NCBI RefSeq assembly: GCF_018130465.1
Contig: NZ_JAFCKJ010000012.1
Coordinates: 1 to 64,000, forward strand
Length of the DNA stretch: 64,000 bases
Reading direction: 5' to 3'
From: Bradyrhizobium canariense
GTDB lineage: Bacteria; Pseudomonadota; Alphaproteobacteria; Rhizobiales; Xanthobacteraceae
Part shown: positions 54,027 through 63,496 of the stretch, one piece after another
Layout: the number at the start of each line of letters is the position of its first letter
Numbering within the stretch: position 1 is the first letter of the stretch
Program-made: the position numbers and the translations under genes
The notes under the pieces: model-generated
The model's input: the letters and a program-made list of their open reading frames with translations, nothing else
What the model was told of the DNA's origin: nothing
The model's database searches: none

Positions 54027-55340
54027 ATGGCCTTCGAAGATCGCTACGGCCTGCCGATCTCCACCTCTTCGCCCGAGGCGGCATCCGCTTATCGCGAGGG
54101 TGTCGACCTCATGCTCGCGGGCTGGACCGGCACGGCGGAAACGCTGGAGCGCGCGATTGCGGCCGATCCGGATTTCGCGCTGCCCCATATCGCCCGCGCC
54201 CGCGTGCATGCCTTCTATCAGCAAGGCGATCTGGCACGGCAGAAGGCGGCACTCGCGCGCGAGCTGGTTGCGAAACACGGCACGGAACGCGAGCGTTCGC
54301 ATGTCGAGACGCTGGCGCTCGCAATCGAGGGCCGGCTGCCCGAAGCGATCGCGGCGACGATGAAGCACGTCGAGGCTTGGCCGCGCGATGCACTGGTGCT
54401 GTCGCTGCCGCTCGGCGCCTTCGGTCTGTTCGCGTTCTCCGGCATGGCCGATCACGACCGCGCGCGGCAGGAGCTGTGCGAGCGCGTCGCGCATCACTAT
54501 GGCGAGGATTGGTGGTTCCTCACCATGTACGGCTGGGCGATGACCGAGAACGGCAACGTCAGTCGCGGCCGCGGCGTCACCGAGCGCGGCTTCGATCTGC
54601 GCCGGAAGAATGCCCACGCCGCGCACGCCGTGCTGCATGCGATGTTCGAGGACGGCTCGATCGAGGCGGCCGACCGGCTCGTCGACGACTGGATCCCCTC
54701 ATACGACCGCGCCGGAATTTTGCACGGCCACATTCGCTGGCATCAGGCGCTCGGCGCGCTGGAGCACGGCGATGCCGCGCGGGCGCTCGCGATCTATGCC
54801 GATGTGCTGCAGCCAAAGGCGACACAGGCGCCGCCGCTCAATGTCATCACCGACGGCGCGTCACTGCTCTGGCGCCTGTCGGCTTACGGCCACGCCGTGC
54901 CGAGAGCGCTCTGGGTCGAAGGCGATGCCACCGCGCAAAAGCTGTTTCCGAAATCGAGCCTGCCCTTCGCCGACGTCCACATGGCGCTGTTCGCGGCCGC
55001 AACGCAAAATCGCGAGGCGCTCGCCGCGCGGCTTGCCGTGATCGAGCAACGGCTCGCCGATGGCAAGCTGCCGGCCGGTCCCGTGGTGCCGGCGGTCTGC
55101 CGCGCGCTGGCAGCCTTTGCGGACGAGGATTACGCGGCTTGCGCGCAAATGCTCGCGCCGGTTCTCGGCGAGGTCGTGCGCGTTGGCGGCAGCCACGCCC
55201 AGCGCGAGTTGATCGAGGACACCTTTATTGTCGCCCTGATGCGCAGCGGCGAACTGCCCCGCGCCCGCGCCCTGCTCGATGCCCGCCTGCACCGCCGCCC
55301 ATCCTTGCGCGACGCGCGCTGGCAGGCGGCAATGGGGTAG
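54027..55340 (+). CDS. TTC38-like tetratricopeptide protein
   Basis: A 437-residue soluble helical repeat protein. The start (PEAASAYREGVDLMLAGWTG) and GTERERSHVETLALAIEGRL, WPRDALVLSLPLGAFGLFAF and HHYGEDWWFLTMYGWAMTEN match the TTC38 family shared by bacteria and eukaryotes, whose role is unproven. GGAGACAAG precedes the ATG. It is co-transcribed with the aldo/keto reductase. Confidence 0.88.
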   Translation: MAFEDRYGLPISTSSPEAASAYREGVDLMLAGWTGTAETLERAIAADPDFALPHIARARVHAFYQQGDLARQKAALARELVAKHGTERERSHVETLALAIEGRLPEAIAATMKHVEAWPRDALVLSLPLGAFGLFAFSGMADHDRARQELCERVAHHYGEDWWFLTMYGWAMTENGNVSRGRGVTERGFDLRRKNAHAAHAVLHAMFEDGSIEAADRLVDDWIPSYDRAGILHGHIRWHQALGALEHGDAARALAIYADVLQPKATQAPPLNVITDGASLLWRLSAYGHAVPRALWVEGDATAQKLFPKSSLPFADVHMALFAAATQNREALAARLAVIEQRLADGKLPAGPVVPAVCRALAAFADEDYAACAQMLAPVLGEVVRVGGSHAQRELIEDTFIVALMRSGELPRARALLDARLHRRPSLRDARWQAAMG

Positions 55341-55537
55341 CTCCGCCACGAAAAAAACACCGGCCTGACGGCAAGTGCCGGCCGGGAATGGGTTGGGCGA
55401 TATGGACGAATCGCCGTTGGGGTGGCGCGGTGGTATTCCAGACGGATTCGGCAGGACAAACGGGATCGCAACCAATTTGCGGTTCGATGGTTATCAGACG
55501 GAACTTTTCCGTGGTTCCCTGGCATGTGAGCCTTCCG

Positions 55538-56128
55538 ATGAGCCTCTGCCGCCCCATCCTCGCTGCCGCCCTCGTCGCCACTTTCGTCCCCTTGGCAAGC
55601 CCTTGTTTTGCCGAGTCTTCCGCGCCGATTCCCGTCAACAATCCGCCCGGGCAGCAGACCGCCTTTATCGACCTGCTGGCGCTGATGTCCGGCCACTGCA
55701 AGACGTTGAAGGTCGCCGGCCGCACCTTCGCCTGCAAGACCGTGGCTTACGCACACGGCGACAGAGGCCGGGTCAATTTCGCCGTCGCGGTCGACGATCC
55801 CTCCGATGACAATCACGTCGTGTCGTTCTCCGGCGAGAACGGCAAGCGCGCCGACGACAATTCCTACGAGCTGCCGATTGACCGCATGCTGCTCAACTCC
55901 AAGGACCGCCCCAAGGTCGACGGTCTGCCGGTGCCGGCCGAGCAGACCTCTACCGGCCTCTGCCGCCAGACCGGCAATTTCGCCGCCAAGAAGGTGACTG
56001 ACGTCACCTGCTCTGCCACCGACAGCGAGGGCCGCCGCTACGAACTGCTGTTCGTTTCCGACGGCACGCCCGTGAGCGTGCGTCGCATCAGGCAGTCGGC
56101 GCCGTCGATCCAGGATCCGTTCAAGTAA
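55538..56128 (+). CDS. Exported hypothetical protein
   Basis: A 196-residue protein with a signal peptide (RPILAAALVATFVPLASPCF, cleavage near FAES). The mature part includes LLALMSGHCKTLKVAGRTFA and KTVAYAHGDRGRVNFAVAVD, and a cysteine pair in the second half (GLCRQTGNFA, DVTCSATDSEGRRYELLF). An in-frame ATG at 55487 is an alternative start. It probably is a periplasmic beta-domain. The function is unknown. Confidence 0.7.
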   Translation: MSLCRPILAAALVATFVPLASPCFAESSAPIPVNNPPGQQTAFIDLLALMSGHCKTLKVAGRTFACKTVAYAHGDRGRVNFAVAVDDPSDDNHVVSFSGENGKRADDNSYELPIDRMLLNSKDRPKVDGLPVPAEQTSTGLCRQTGNFAAKKVTDVTCSATDSEGRRYELLFVSDGTPVSVRRIRQSAPSIQDPFK

Positions 56129-56280
56129 CGGTCCTTCTTTACCGCTCAACATTCGGCCGAGGCGAACCGCCGCCTGCGCGGCGTAGCCGGACCATATCCT
56201 TTCGTTGAAACTGTCGAACCGGCAGGTATGCTCGGATGCGTCCTCCTTGAGGCGCCGGTTGCAAATACAGGCGAGGCATA

Positions 56281-58149
56281 GTGTCCGGCATGCGGATGAT
56301 CATCGCGATCAAGCGGATCCTGATCATCTGCCTGTTCGCAAGCCTGGCGCCTAAATGCGCTGCGGCCGACGGTCCGGGGCAACGCTCGATCCTGGTCCTG
56401 GAAGATGCCGACTTTCGTTCGCCGTTCTATTCCGAGATTTTTGCCGGTATCCGCACCGCCGCGAAGGAAAGTAGCCAGATCCATACCGTGATCTACGGCG
56501 AAAGCCTCGATCTCGCCCGTTTCCCGGGACCGGACTACGAGGAGAGCCTAGTCGGTCATCTCAAGACCAAATACGCACACCGGTCGATCGACGTCATCGT
56601 CTCGATCGGCGTCGCATCGGCGAAATTCCTTCAGGGGCACAAGCGCGACATCTGGCCCGCCGCACCTGTGGTTTACGGCTTCGTGCCCGATCTGCCCGAG
56701 ACGCGCGCGCTGTTCCTGCCCGGCACGACCGCGATCTTTGCCAAGGTGTCGCCGGCGCAATTGCTGACCGCCGCACGCGCGGTCGTTTCCGACCTGACTG
56801 GCGTCGTCCTCGTGGGCGATGCATGGAAAAATCCTCTGATATACGGCCACTGGAAGCAGGAATTCACGGCCGCGATGCCAGATCTCGAGGTTATCGATCT
56901 GTCCGACATGGTGATGCGGGAGGTGCGCGAACGGGTCCGGTCCCTGCCCCCGCGCACTGCAATCCTGACCTCGGCAATGTATTCCGACGGCGAGGGCACC
57001 TACTATTTGCCGGCCTCGGCGCTTGCGCGCGTCGCCGAGCACGCGAACCGCCCGATCATCATCACCTCCGATACATTTCTCGGGCGGACGGGAGTTGGCG
57101 GCTTCCTGCTGCTGCCCGAAGCCATCGGACGGGAAGCCGGCCAAGTGGCGATGCGGATTCTCGGCGGCGAAGCGCCGTCGAGCATCCCGCCCGTTGCCGG
57201 GGACAACGTGAAGCCGATCTTCGACTGGCGACAGCTCAAGCTCTGGAATGTGGACGAAGCCCAGCTACCCCCGGGCAGCGAGGTGCGTTTCCGAGAACCG
57301 AGTTTCTGGGAGCAGTATTACGGGCGCGTCATGATCAGTGCAGCCGTGGTGCTGGCGCAGGCGATGTTGATCATCATCCTCCTGCACGAGCGCAGGCTGA
57401 GATTTCTGGCGGAGGTCGAGGTCCGCCAGCGCATGGCGGAGCTTGCCCACATGAATCGTCGCGCGACCGCGGGCGAGATGTCTGCCTCGATCGCACACGA
57501 GCTGAGCCAGCCGCTCGCCGCCATTCTGATCAATGCTGAGACAGCCGGGCAGGTGTTGCAGACTCCGGCTCCTGACCTCGGCGTCATCAGGGATATACTG
57601 GATCACATTCGCCGCGACGATCTGCGCGCAAGCGAGGTTGTCGTTCGGCTGCGCTCGTTTCTGAAGAGAACTCCCACGGAGCGGCGCGAGCTCGACCTCA
57701 ATGCGACGGTCGGCGAGGTGTTTCGGTTCCTTTCCGTCCAGGCCCGGACCCACGACGTCGCGCTCGCCACGGACCCATCGTCCTCGGATATTCGCGTGAA
57801 AGCCGACAAGGTGCAGCTCCAGCAGGCTATCCTGAACCTGGTCATGAATGCCATCGATGCGGTGGTCGACCTCCCGGAGGATCGGCGACGCATCGTCGGT
57901 CGAACCAGCCTCGCGAACGACAATCAGGCCATGATCTCCATTGCGGATGACGGCGACGGCATCTCCACAGACAGGGTAGCCGAAATCTTCAAGCCGTTTT
58001 TCACGACCAAGACGCAGGGCATGGGCATCGGCCTCTCGATCACGCGCACGATCATCGAGGCACATGGCGGGCGCATCTGGGCCGAGAACGGGCCGACAGG
58101 AGGCGCAGTCTTTCATATCAGCCTGCCGCTGGCAGCGGCACGATCGTAA
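56281..58149 (+). CDS. Sensor histidine kinase with ABC-type periplasmic sensor domain
   Basis: A 622-residue protein. Signal/anchor, then a ~300-residue periplasmic domain of the ABC_sub_bind (TrpX-like) type: RSILVLEDADFRSPFYSEIF, IDVIVSIGVASAKFLQG, ANRPIIITSDTFLGRTGVGG. One transmembrane helix (VMISAAVVLAQAMLIIILL) leads to a coiled coil. The HisKA motif is SASIAHELSQPLAAILINAE, and the ATPase has NLVMNAIDAV, IADDGDGIS and GMGIGLSITRTIIEAHGG. It senses a solute through a binding-protein fold. No response regulator is adjacent, so its partner lies elsewhere. The GTG at 56281 has GAGG at good spacing. Confidence 0.9.
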   Translation: MSGMRMIIAIKRILIICLFASLAPKCAAADGPGQRSILVLEDADFRSPFYSEIFAGIRTAAKESSQIHTVIYGESLDLARFPGPDYEESLVGHLKTKYAHRSIDVIVSIGVASAKFLQGHKRDIWPAAPVVYGFVPDLPETRALFLPGTTAIFAKVSPAQLLTAARAVVSDLTGVVLVGDAWKNPLIYGHWKQEFTAAMPDLEVIDLSDMVMREVRERVRSLPPRTAILTSAMYSDGEGTYYLPASALARVAEHANRPIIITSDTFLGRTGVGGFLLLPEAIGREAGQVAMRILGGEAPSSIPPVAGDNVKPIFDWRQLKLWNVDEAQLPPGSEVRFREPSFWEQYYGRVMISAAVVLAQAMLIIILLHERRLRFLAEVEVRQRMAELAHMNRRATAGEMSASIAHELSQPLAAILINAETAGQVLQTPAPDLGVIRDILDHIRRDDLRASEVVVRLRSFLKRTPTERRELDLNATVGEVFRFLSVQARTHDVALATDPSSSDIRVKADKVQLQQAILNLVMNAIDAVVDLPEDRRRIVGRTSLANDNQAMISIADDGDGISTDRVAEIFKPFFTTKTQGMGIGLSITRTIIEAHGGRIWAENGPTGGAVFHISLPLAAARS

Positions 58150-58255
58150 GTCGAGGCCGGCTGCCGTCAGGCGTCAGCCATCAAGTATGATGGTCACCAT
58201 GCTTCGGGAGCACCATGACGCGATCGCCGTTTCTGCTGCGTCCTGGCTCCATCCG

Positions 58256-59815
58256 TCACGTGAACGCCTTTTCCAGCGTCGCGCAGATCACCGCGAGCGA
58301 TTTGTCGTGCCGCGTCACCGGCGGCACCGGGCGATCGATCTTCATCAGCTGATAGACCGCCATCTGCGCCGCGCGCACCGAATATTCGACGGTGAACACG
58401 ACGTCATCGGGGATTTCGACGAACTGGCTGACGAAGGCGAGATTGACGGAATTCCTGGGCACCGGCAGCGGCCGGTCGGTCGCCGTGCGCGGCATGAACA
58501 TGCTGGTGATGTAGGGCATGCGGCAGGGAACGCAGACCGCTTCCTCGAAGACGCCAGGGTCGAAATTCAGGTGGCCGCAAAGCTCCTTGAGGATGTCGGC
58601 GCCGCCGCAATCGGACATCGGCTTGGCCACGAAATTGCCGACGCGGTCGGGATGCAGCGCGTAGCCCCAGAACACCTGCACGTTCTTCGGCTGTCCGGCG
58701 AAATGCGGCTGGTGATACAGCACCACCGACATCAACCAGTTGGAATCCCTGAACGTGACGAGGCCGCCGGTGCCGGCCTTGTTGCCGGAGAACGCCTCCA
58801 TACTGTCGAAGAAGCGCGGATCGCGGCAGGTGGCAGTGAAGGACAGCCAATAGGATTCCGGGATCGACGCGTTGAACGCGGACGGCCTGCCGAATTCGGG
58901 ACGTCCCTTCGCGATTTGCTCCCACAGCGCCCAGCCCTGGCTGTCGGACTTGGTCAGGCGCGGAGCCGGCTCGGTCATCGAGCCCAAGCTCGAGGCGTCC
59001 GTCATCGAGCCGTTCTGAAAGAACACGAGGTCGCCGTCCTCGAGCTGGACATTGGCGTTGCGGCCGTCGCGGTCGAGCACGAGCTGGCGCACCCGCAAGC
59101 GTCCGTCCTCGCGCTCGATCGCCATGTCGGTGACGGCGGTGCCGCGCACGAATTGCACGCCCTGCCCCTTGAGCCAGTCGGCGAGCGGCCGCACGATCGC
59201 GTCATACTGGTTGTAGACGGTGCGTTTGACGCCGGCGAGCGTCTCGATGCGCGGGAATTCGTTCATGAAGCGGTGCAGATAGCGCTTCAACTCGACCGCG
59301 CTGTGCCAGGGCTGAAAGGCGAAAGTGGTCTGCCACATGTACCAGAAATTGGATTCGAAGAATTTGGGCGACAGCCAGTCGGTGATTCGGCTATTGCCGA
59401 GCGTCTCCTCCGAGGCCTCCGTGAGCCGCAGCAGCTCGAGCCGGTCGCGCGCGGAAAATCCCATATGCGAGACGTCGAGCTTGAAGCGGTTGCGATCGAC
59501 CAGCCGCGCTCGCGAATGCGCGGGGTTCTCGATGTTGAACGCGACGGTTTCCTCGCGCACGCTGAGGCCGGGACGTTCGAGCGAGGGAATGCTCGACAGC
59601 AGGTCCCAGGTGCATTCGTAGTGATCGGTCGTGAGCATGCGCCCGCCGCGTAGCGAATAAGCGCCGTTCGCGAGCAGCGCGCCGTCGAGGCTGCCGCCGA
59701 CCAGCGGCTGCGCCTCGTAGATCACGATGTCCCGCCCCGGCAGCTGCGCGTCACGAACGAGGAACGCCGCGCCCGCAAGCGATCCAATGCCGCCACCGAT
59801 GAAATACGCCTTCAT
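58256..59815 (-). CDS. ohyA: Oleate hydratase
   Basis: A 519-residue FAD enzyme of the oleate hydratase (myosin-cross-reactive antigen) family. It has the dinucleotide motif AYFIGGGIGSLAGAAFLVRD, the family-typical GGSLDGALLANGAYSLRGGR and MLTTDHYECTWDLLSSIPSL, and GSMTDASSLGSMTEPAPRLT. It adds water to the cis-9 double bond of oleate to give 10-hydroxystearate. Its ATG at 59815 has GAGGCAGGA upstream. It lies downstream of an acyl-CoA ligase on the same strand (about 187 bp), a plausible metabolic pair. Confidence 0.93.
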   Translation of the reverse strand: MKAYFIGGGIGSLAGAAFLVRDAQLPGRDIVIYEAQPLVGGSLDGALLANGAYSLRGGRMLTTDHYECTWDLLSSIPSLERPGLSVREETVAFNIENPAHSRARLVDRNRFKLDVSHMGFSARDRLELLRLTEASEETLGNSRITDWLSPKFFESNFWYMWQTTFAFQPWHSAVELKRYLHRFMNEFPRIETLAGVKRTVYNQYDAIVRPLADWLKGQGVQFVRGTAVTDMAIEREDGRLRVRQLVLDRDGRNANVQLEDGDLVFFQNGSMTDASSLGSMTEPAPRLTKSDSQGWALWEQIAKGRPEFGRPSAFNASIPESYWLSFTATCRDPRFFDSMEAFSGNKAGTGGLVTFRDSNWLMSVVLYHQPHFAGQPKNVQVFWGYALHPDRVGNFVAKPMSDCGGADILKELCGHLNFDPGVFEEAVCVPCRMPYITSMFMPRTATDRPLPVPRNSVNLAFVSQFVEIPDDVVFTVEYSVRAAQMAVYQLMKIDRPVPPVTRHDKSLAVICATLEKAFT

Positions 59816-60001
59816 GTCCTGCCTCGATCTGCAATTCGACTTTTCGCGGCGACATTGCCTGCGGAGGCGGCGATCGAAGTTGCGCTGGATCAAGCGCGGC
59901 AGACGCAGCGTTCAAGAGGACGTGAGCACAGCGCCCTCTCCTGTTCCGTTCTTGTCGGTGCTTGTCCGTTCTTGGGGGAGAGGCCAGGGGGAGAGGCCAG
60001 G

Positions 60002-61810
60002 TCACGATGCCGCCGGCTTCTTCGCATAGATCTGCTCAATCTCGGCGACGAAACGGCGTTCTAACGCTGGGCGCTTGTTCTTTAGCGTCGGCGTAAGCAG
60101 TCCCGCGGCGATGGTCCAGGGCTCCAGCGTCCACCACACCGCGCGCGGCGTGGCGTAGGACGGATAGGCCTTCACGGCGGCTGCGATCCGCGCGAGCAGC
60201 GCGGCGCGCTCTGCCGCATCGCCTTGCTTGCCGCTCGCTGCGAGCCTCTCCTTCTCCTGCCCCCAGGCTTTTGCGTTGAGCACGACCAGCGCAGTGAGGA
60301 ACGGCCGCTGCTCGCCGACCACCAGCGTCTGCTCGAACAGCGGATCGGCGAGGATCGCGGTCTCCAGATCCACCGGCGCGATCTTCTCGCCGGTGGACGT
60401 CACAAGGATGTCCTTGATGCGGCCCGTGATGGTGATCCGCCCGTCCTCGATTCGGGCCTGGTCGCCGGTGTGCAGCCAGCCGTCCGGTTCCTTGACACGG
60501 CGCGTCTCCTCGGGCTTGCGCCAGTAGCCAAGCATGACGCTGGGGCCGCGCACCAGCAACTCGTCGTTCTCACCCAGCCTGACCTCGATGCCGTCGAGGA
60601 CGTGGCCGACCGAATGCGGATCGTTGTCCTCGATGGTGTTGACGGAGACCACCGGCGAGGTCTCGGTCATGCCGTAGCCCTGGAGGACGTCGAGTCCGAG
60701 CGACAGGAACAGGCGGATGACAGGCTCGGCGATCGGCGCGCCGCCGGACACCGCGACGCGCAGGCGGCCGCCGAGTTGCGCCAGCACCTTGTCGGCAACG
60801 AGCCGCTTGAGCAGCGGCCAGGCCAGCCGGTCGGCGAGGGACAGCCCGCCGCGCCCCTGCCGCGCATCGAAGCGGCGGCGGCCGACCGCCAGCGTGAGGT
60901 CGAGCAGCACGCGTTCGACGGCGCCGGCTGATACGCGATGCTGCATGATCAGCGCGTAGACGCGCTCGTAGATCCGCGGCACCGAGATCAGCACCGTCGG
61001 ACGCACATGCCTCAAATCCTCGGAGAGTTGCGGCACCGAGCGCGCATAGGCAACGCAGGCCCCGGCCGCGATCGGATAGTAGTAGCCGCCGGTACGCTCG
61101 AAGGTGTGCGAGAGCGGCAGGAACGACAGGAACACATCGTGCGGCGCCGCCGCGATCCGCTGCGCGATCGCCTTCACATTGGCGACGATGTTGTCATGCG
61201 ACAGCATCACGCCTTTCGGCCGTCCCGTCGTGCCCGACGTATAGACGATGGCGGCAAGATCGTCCGGCTCGATCGCGACATCGGGCAGCGCGGCCGCGCC
61301 GGGAGCATCTGCGAGCCAGCGGTCGAGCATGACGATGCGGGCATCGGCGGGCACCGGCCCGGACGAATCCGCGCAGACGATGCGCTTGACGTGGTCGAGC
61401 GGCTGGCCGACGGCTGCGATCGACTGCCAGCGCTCCAGCGTATCGACGAACAGCAGCAGCGCGCCGGAATCGGCGAGGATGTAGGCGATGCTGTCGGGAT
61501 TGTCGACGGCATGCATCGGCACCGGCACCAGGCCCCGCGACAGCGCCGCCTGGTCCATCGCGATATGCGGAATGCCGTTCGGCATCAGGATCGCGACGCG
61601 CTCGCCTGGCGCGAAATCCTCAGCCGCCAGCGCCCGGCGCCACAGTTCGAATTCCGCGTCGATCTCCTGCCAGGACTGGCTGACCCAGCGGCCTGCATCC
61701 ACATCGAAATGACAATAGGCCGCGCCCGCCGGCGTCGCGCTGACGCGCCAGCGCAGCAGCTCCGGCAGCGTCCTCACCCCGTCGAGCGGTTGACTTATCG
61801 GCCCCGGCAT
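60002..61810 (-). CDS. FAA1-type long-chain acyl-CoA ligase
   Basis: A 602-residue ANL enzyme of the long-chain (FAA1-like) class. The P-loop is VYTSGTTGRPKGVMLSHDNI; FLSFLPLSHTFERTGGYYYP and GYGMTETSPVVSVNTIED are class-typical, as is GRIKDILVTSTGEKIAPVDL. The catalytic Lys should lie near the C-terminal LLTPTLKNKRPALERRF. It forms long-chain acyl-CoA. AAAGGACG lies before the ATG at 61810. It is divergent from the DUF3088 gene and upstream of oleate hydratase, so both probably act on unsaturated or hydroxy fatty acids. Confidence 0.92.
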   Translation of the reverse strand: MPGPISQPLDGVRTLPELLRWRVSATPAGAAYCHFDVDAGRWVSQSWQEIDAEFELWRRALAAEDFAPGERVAILMPNGIPHIAMDQAALSRGLVPVPMHAVDNPDSIAYILADSGALLLFVDTLERWQSIAAVGQPLDHVKRIVCADSSGPVPADARIVMLDRWLADAPGAAALPDVAIEPDDLAAIVYTSGTTGRPKGVMLSHDNIVANVKAIAQRIAAAPHDVFLSFLPLSHTFERTGGYYYPIAAGACVAYARSVPQLSEDLRHVRPTVLISVPRIYERVYALIMQHRVSAGAVERVLLDLTLAVGRRRFDARQGRGGLSLADRLAWPLLKRLVADKVLAQLGGRLRVAVSGGAPIAEPVIRLFLSLGLDVLQGYGMTETSPVVSVNTIEDNDPHSVGHVLDGIEVRLGENDELLVRGPSVMLGYWRKPEETRRVKEPDGWLHTGDQARIEDGRITITGRIKDILVTSTGEKIAPVDLETAILADPLFEQTLVVGEQRPFLTALVVLNAKAWGQEKERLAASGKQGDAAERAALLARIAAAVKAYPSYATPRAVWWTLEPWTIAAGLLTPTLKNKRPALERRFVAEIEQIYAKKPAAS

Positions 61811-61922
61811 GGCGTCCTTTCGCAACTTGATCGATGCTCCCTCAATCTGGGGCCTCGACACTAGTCCAGCCAGTCCTTGCCACTTTGATCCGAAGCAAGG
61901 CGGCCATGCCCCGGAACAGTCC

Positions 61923-62270
61923 ATGACGCGCGACCGCCTGTTTCTGCTGCGTCCCGGTTTCGAGGACCCGGCCTTTCCGGGCCGCCGTTTCTATTGCTGG
62001 CATTGCGCGCTGATCGAGGGCGTGCTGGTCTCGTTTCCGCAGCTCGCCGACAAGCTCGACGTCGAGCGCATCCCGTGGCCGCGCCCGCGGCAGGCCGTGA
62101 TCGCACTGGCCGGCGAGGAGAACCAGTCATTGCCGCTGCTCGTGCTGGCGGTTGGAGCGACCTCGCCGCACCAGACCGTCAGCCATCAGGGCCGCGCGTT
62201 CATTGCCGACAAGGACGCAATGCTGGCCGCACTCTCCGAACGCCACGGCTTTCCCGATCCGCATCCGTGA
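61923..62270 (+). CDS. DUF3088 protein with CxxC
   Basis: A 115-residue soluble protein of the DUF3088 family, which has a thioredoxin-like look. It begins MTRDRLFLLRPGFEDPAFPG, then RRFYCWHCALIEGVLVSFPQ with a CxxC, and ERIPWPRPRQAVIALAGEEN. The CWHC motif could be redox active or bind metal. It is divergent from the long-chain acyl-CoA ligase. The ATG at 61923 is chosen by family N-terminus; the frame is open to 61809. Function unproven. Confidence 0.85.
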   Translation: MTRDRLFLLRPGFEDPAFPGRRFYCWHCALIEGVLVSFPQLADKLDVERIPWPRPRQAVIALAGEENQSLPLLVLAVGATSPHQTVSHQGRAFIADKDAMLAALSERHGFPDPHP

Positions 62271-62398
62271 GCGGGAGAGCGTCCGGGGCACGAGAGCCGT
62301 CGCGAAACGAGGGAAGATTGACATTGCGTGTTGTCGCTATCGCCTCGCATAGTCGGCGCAGCAAGCAAGTCTGCAAGAAAGTCTGAAAGCCGCTCCTC

Positions 62399-62968
62399 AT
62401 GCCCCACCCCCTTCCCGCCCTCATCGTCGTCGACGTCCAGGGTGCGTTCGACGAGTGGGAGGCGGCGGGCAAGCGGCGCAACAACCCGGATGCAGTAGCA
62501 CGTATTGCCGATCTCCTGACGGCGTTCAGAACGAGCGGCGCGCCGATCTTCCACATTCGTCATGAGGGCACCAAGCCGTCCTCCTCGTTTCTGCCGACGG
62601 GCTCCGGCTACGCCGTCAAGGATGAGGCGCGCGAGCAGCCGGGCGAGATCGTGATCGTCAAGCGCGTCAACAGCGCCTTCATCGGCACCGATCTGGAAAA
62701 GCACTTGCGCGCAGGCAATATCCGCACGCTCGTCATCTGCGGCGCCACCACCAATCATTGCGTCGAGACGACGACGCGGATGGCCGGCAATCTCGGCTTC
62801 GACGCGCAGCTGGTGCGCGATGCGACCTGGACGTTCGAGCGGGTCGGGCCGGATGGCGACAAGCATTCTGCCGAAGAGATCCATGCGATGACGCTGTCGA
62901 ATCTCAACGGCGAATTCGCACGCATCGTCACCACCGATGACGTGATTGCGTCATTCGCGGCAGAGTGA
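62399..62968 (+). CDS. Isochorismatase-like cysteine hydrolase
   Basis: A 189-residue member of the isochorismatase superfamily. The catalytic triad is visible: Asp in ALIVVDVQGAFDEW, Lys in EIVIVKRVNSAFIGT, Cys in TTNHCVETTTRMAGNLGF (with the cis-peptide ICGATTNHC). Such enzymes hydrolyse amides, nicotinamide or carbamates; the exact substrate is unknown. It stands alone, with no strong ribosome site visible. Confidence 0.9.
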   Translation: MPHPLPALIVVDVQGAFDEWEAAGKRRNNPDAVARIADLLTAFRTSGAPIFHIRHEGTKPSSSFLPTGSGYAVKDEAREQPGEIVIVKRVNSAFIGTDLEKHLRAGNIRTLVICGATTNHCVETTTRMAGNLGFDAQLVRDATWTFERVGPDGDKHSAEEIHAMTLSNLNGEFARIVTTDDVIASFAAE

Positions 62969-63132
62969 TGGCAGAGTTGCGATCAACGCCGGCGATGCGA
63001 CAATAAATCTCACGACAAGCGCATTTCGCGCGAATCGGAGGCCGATGAAACTGCGTCGTTTCGACGCCCGCACTGGCCGGAACGCGCCGGATGCCCATGT
63101 GTTGTCACACGACATTCAACTGGAGTGATGAC

Positions 63133-63453
63133 ATGAAGTATCTCTTTGTCGCGATGGCCGTCGGTGCTGCGGCGCTTGCCGGCGGGTCGGCGGCGAACGC
63201 GGCCAACCCTTCGAGCGCGAAACAGAACGCGCCGGCCGCTCAGTCAACCGATATCAGCGCGCAGCACAGGCACCACCATCATGGCCATCGCCATCACTGG
63301 CGCCCTCACCACCATCATGGCTATCATCGTCCGCACTACCGCAGCTACGGCTATTACCCGCGGCATCACGGCTATTACGGCGGAGGGCCGTACGGATATT
63401 ACGGCGGTGGCGGTCCCGCCGTGACGTTCGGCTTCGGCGGCAGTCGCTGGTAA
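63133..63453 (+). CDS. Exported His/Tyr/Gly-rich protein
   Basis: A 106-residue protein with a signal peptide (LFVAMAVGAAALAGGSAANA). The mature part is strongly biased: HRHHHHGHRHHWRPHHHHGY, then YRSYGYYPRHHGYYGGGPYG and an end VTFGFGGSRW. The many His could bind Ni, Zn or Cu in the periplasm, which is an inference from composition. TGGAG precedes the ATG. An intrinsic terminator follows. Confidence 0.78.
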   Translation: MKYLFVAMAVGAAALAGGSAANAANPSSAKQNAPAAQSTDISAQHRHHHHGHRHHWRPHHHHGYHRPHYRSYGYYPRHHGYYGGGPYGYYGGGGPAVTFGFGGSRW

Positions 63454-63457
63454 GACG

Positions 63458-63486
63458 AAAGGCCCGCGGAATGCGGGCCTTTTTTC
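63458..63486 (+). terminator. Intrinsic terminator after His-rich gene
   Basis: AAAGGCCCGC, a short loop (GGAAT), then GCGGGCCTTTTTTC. A strong GC stem with a T-run, four bases after the His-rich gene's stop; it may also serve the convergent amine oxidase gene. Confidence 0.88.
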
Positions 63487-63496
63487 GCTCGCCAGC

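Noticed and set aside
59950-60002. Short tandem words (TTGTCCGTTCTTG, GGGAGAGGCCAG) upstream of the oleate hydratase
   Set aside because: Only two imperfect units each; no clear operator geometry or repeat family.
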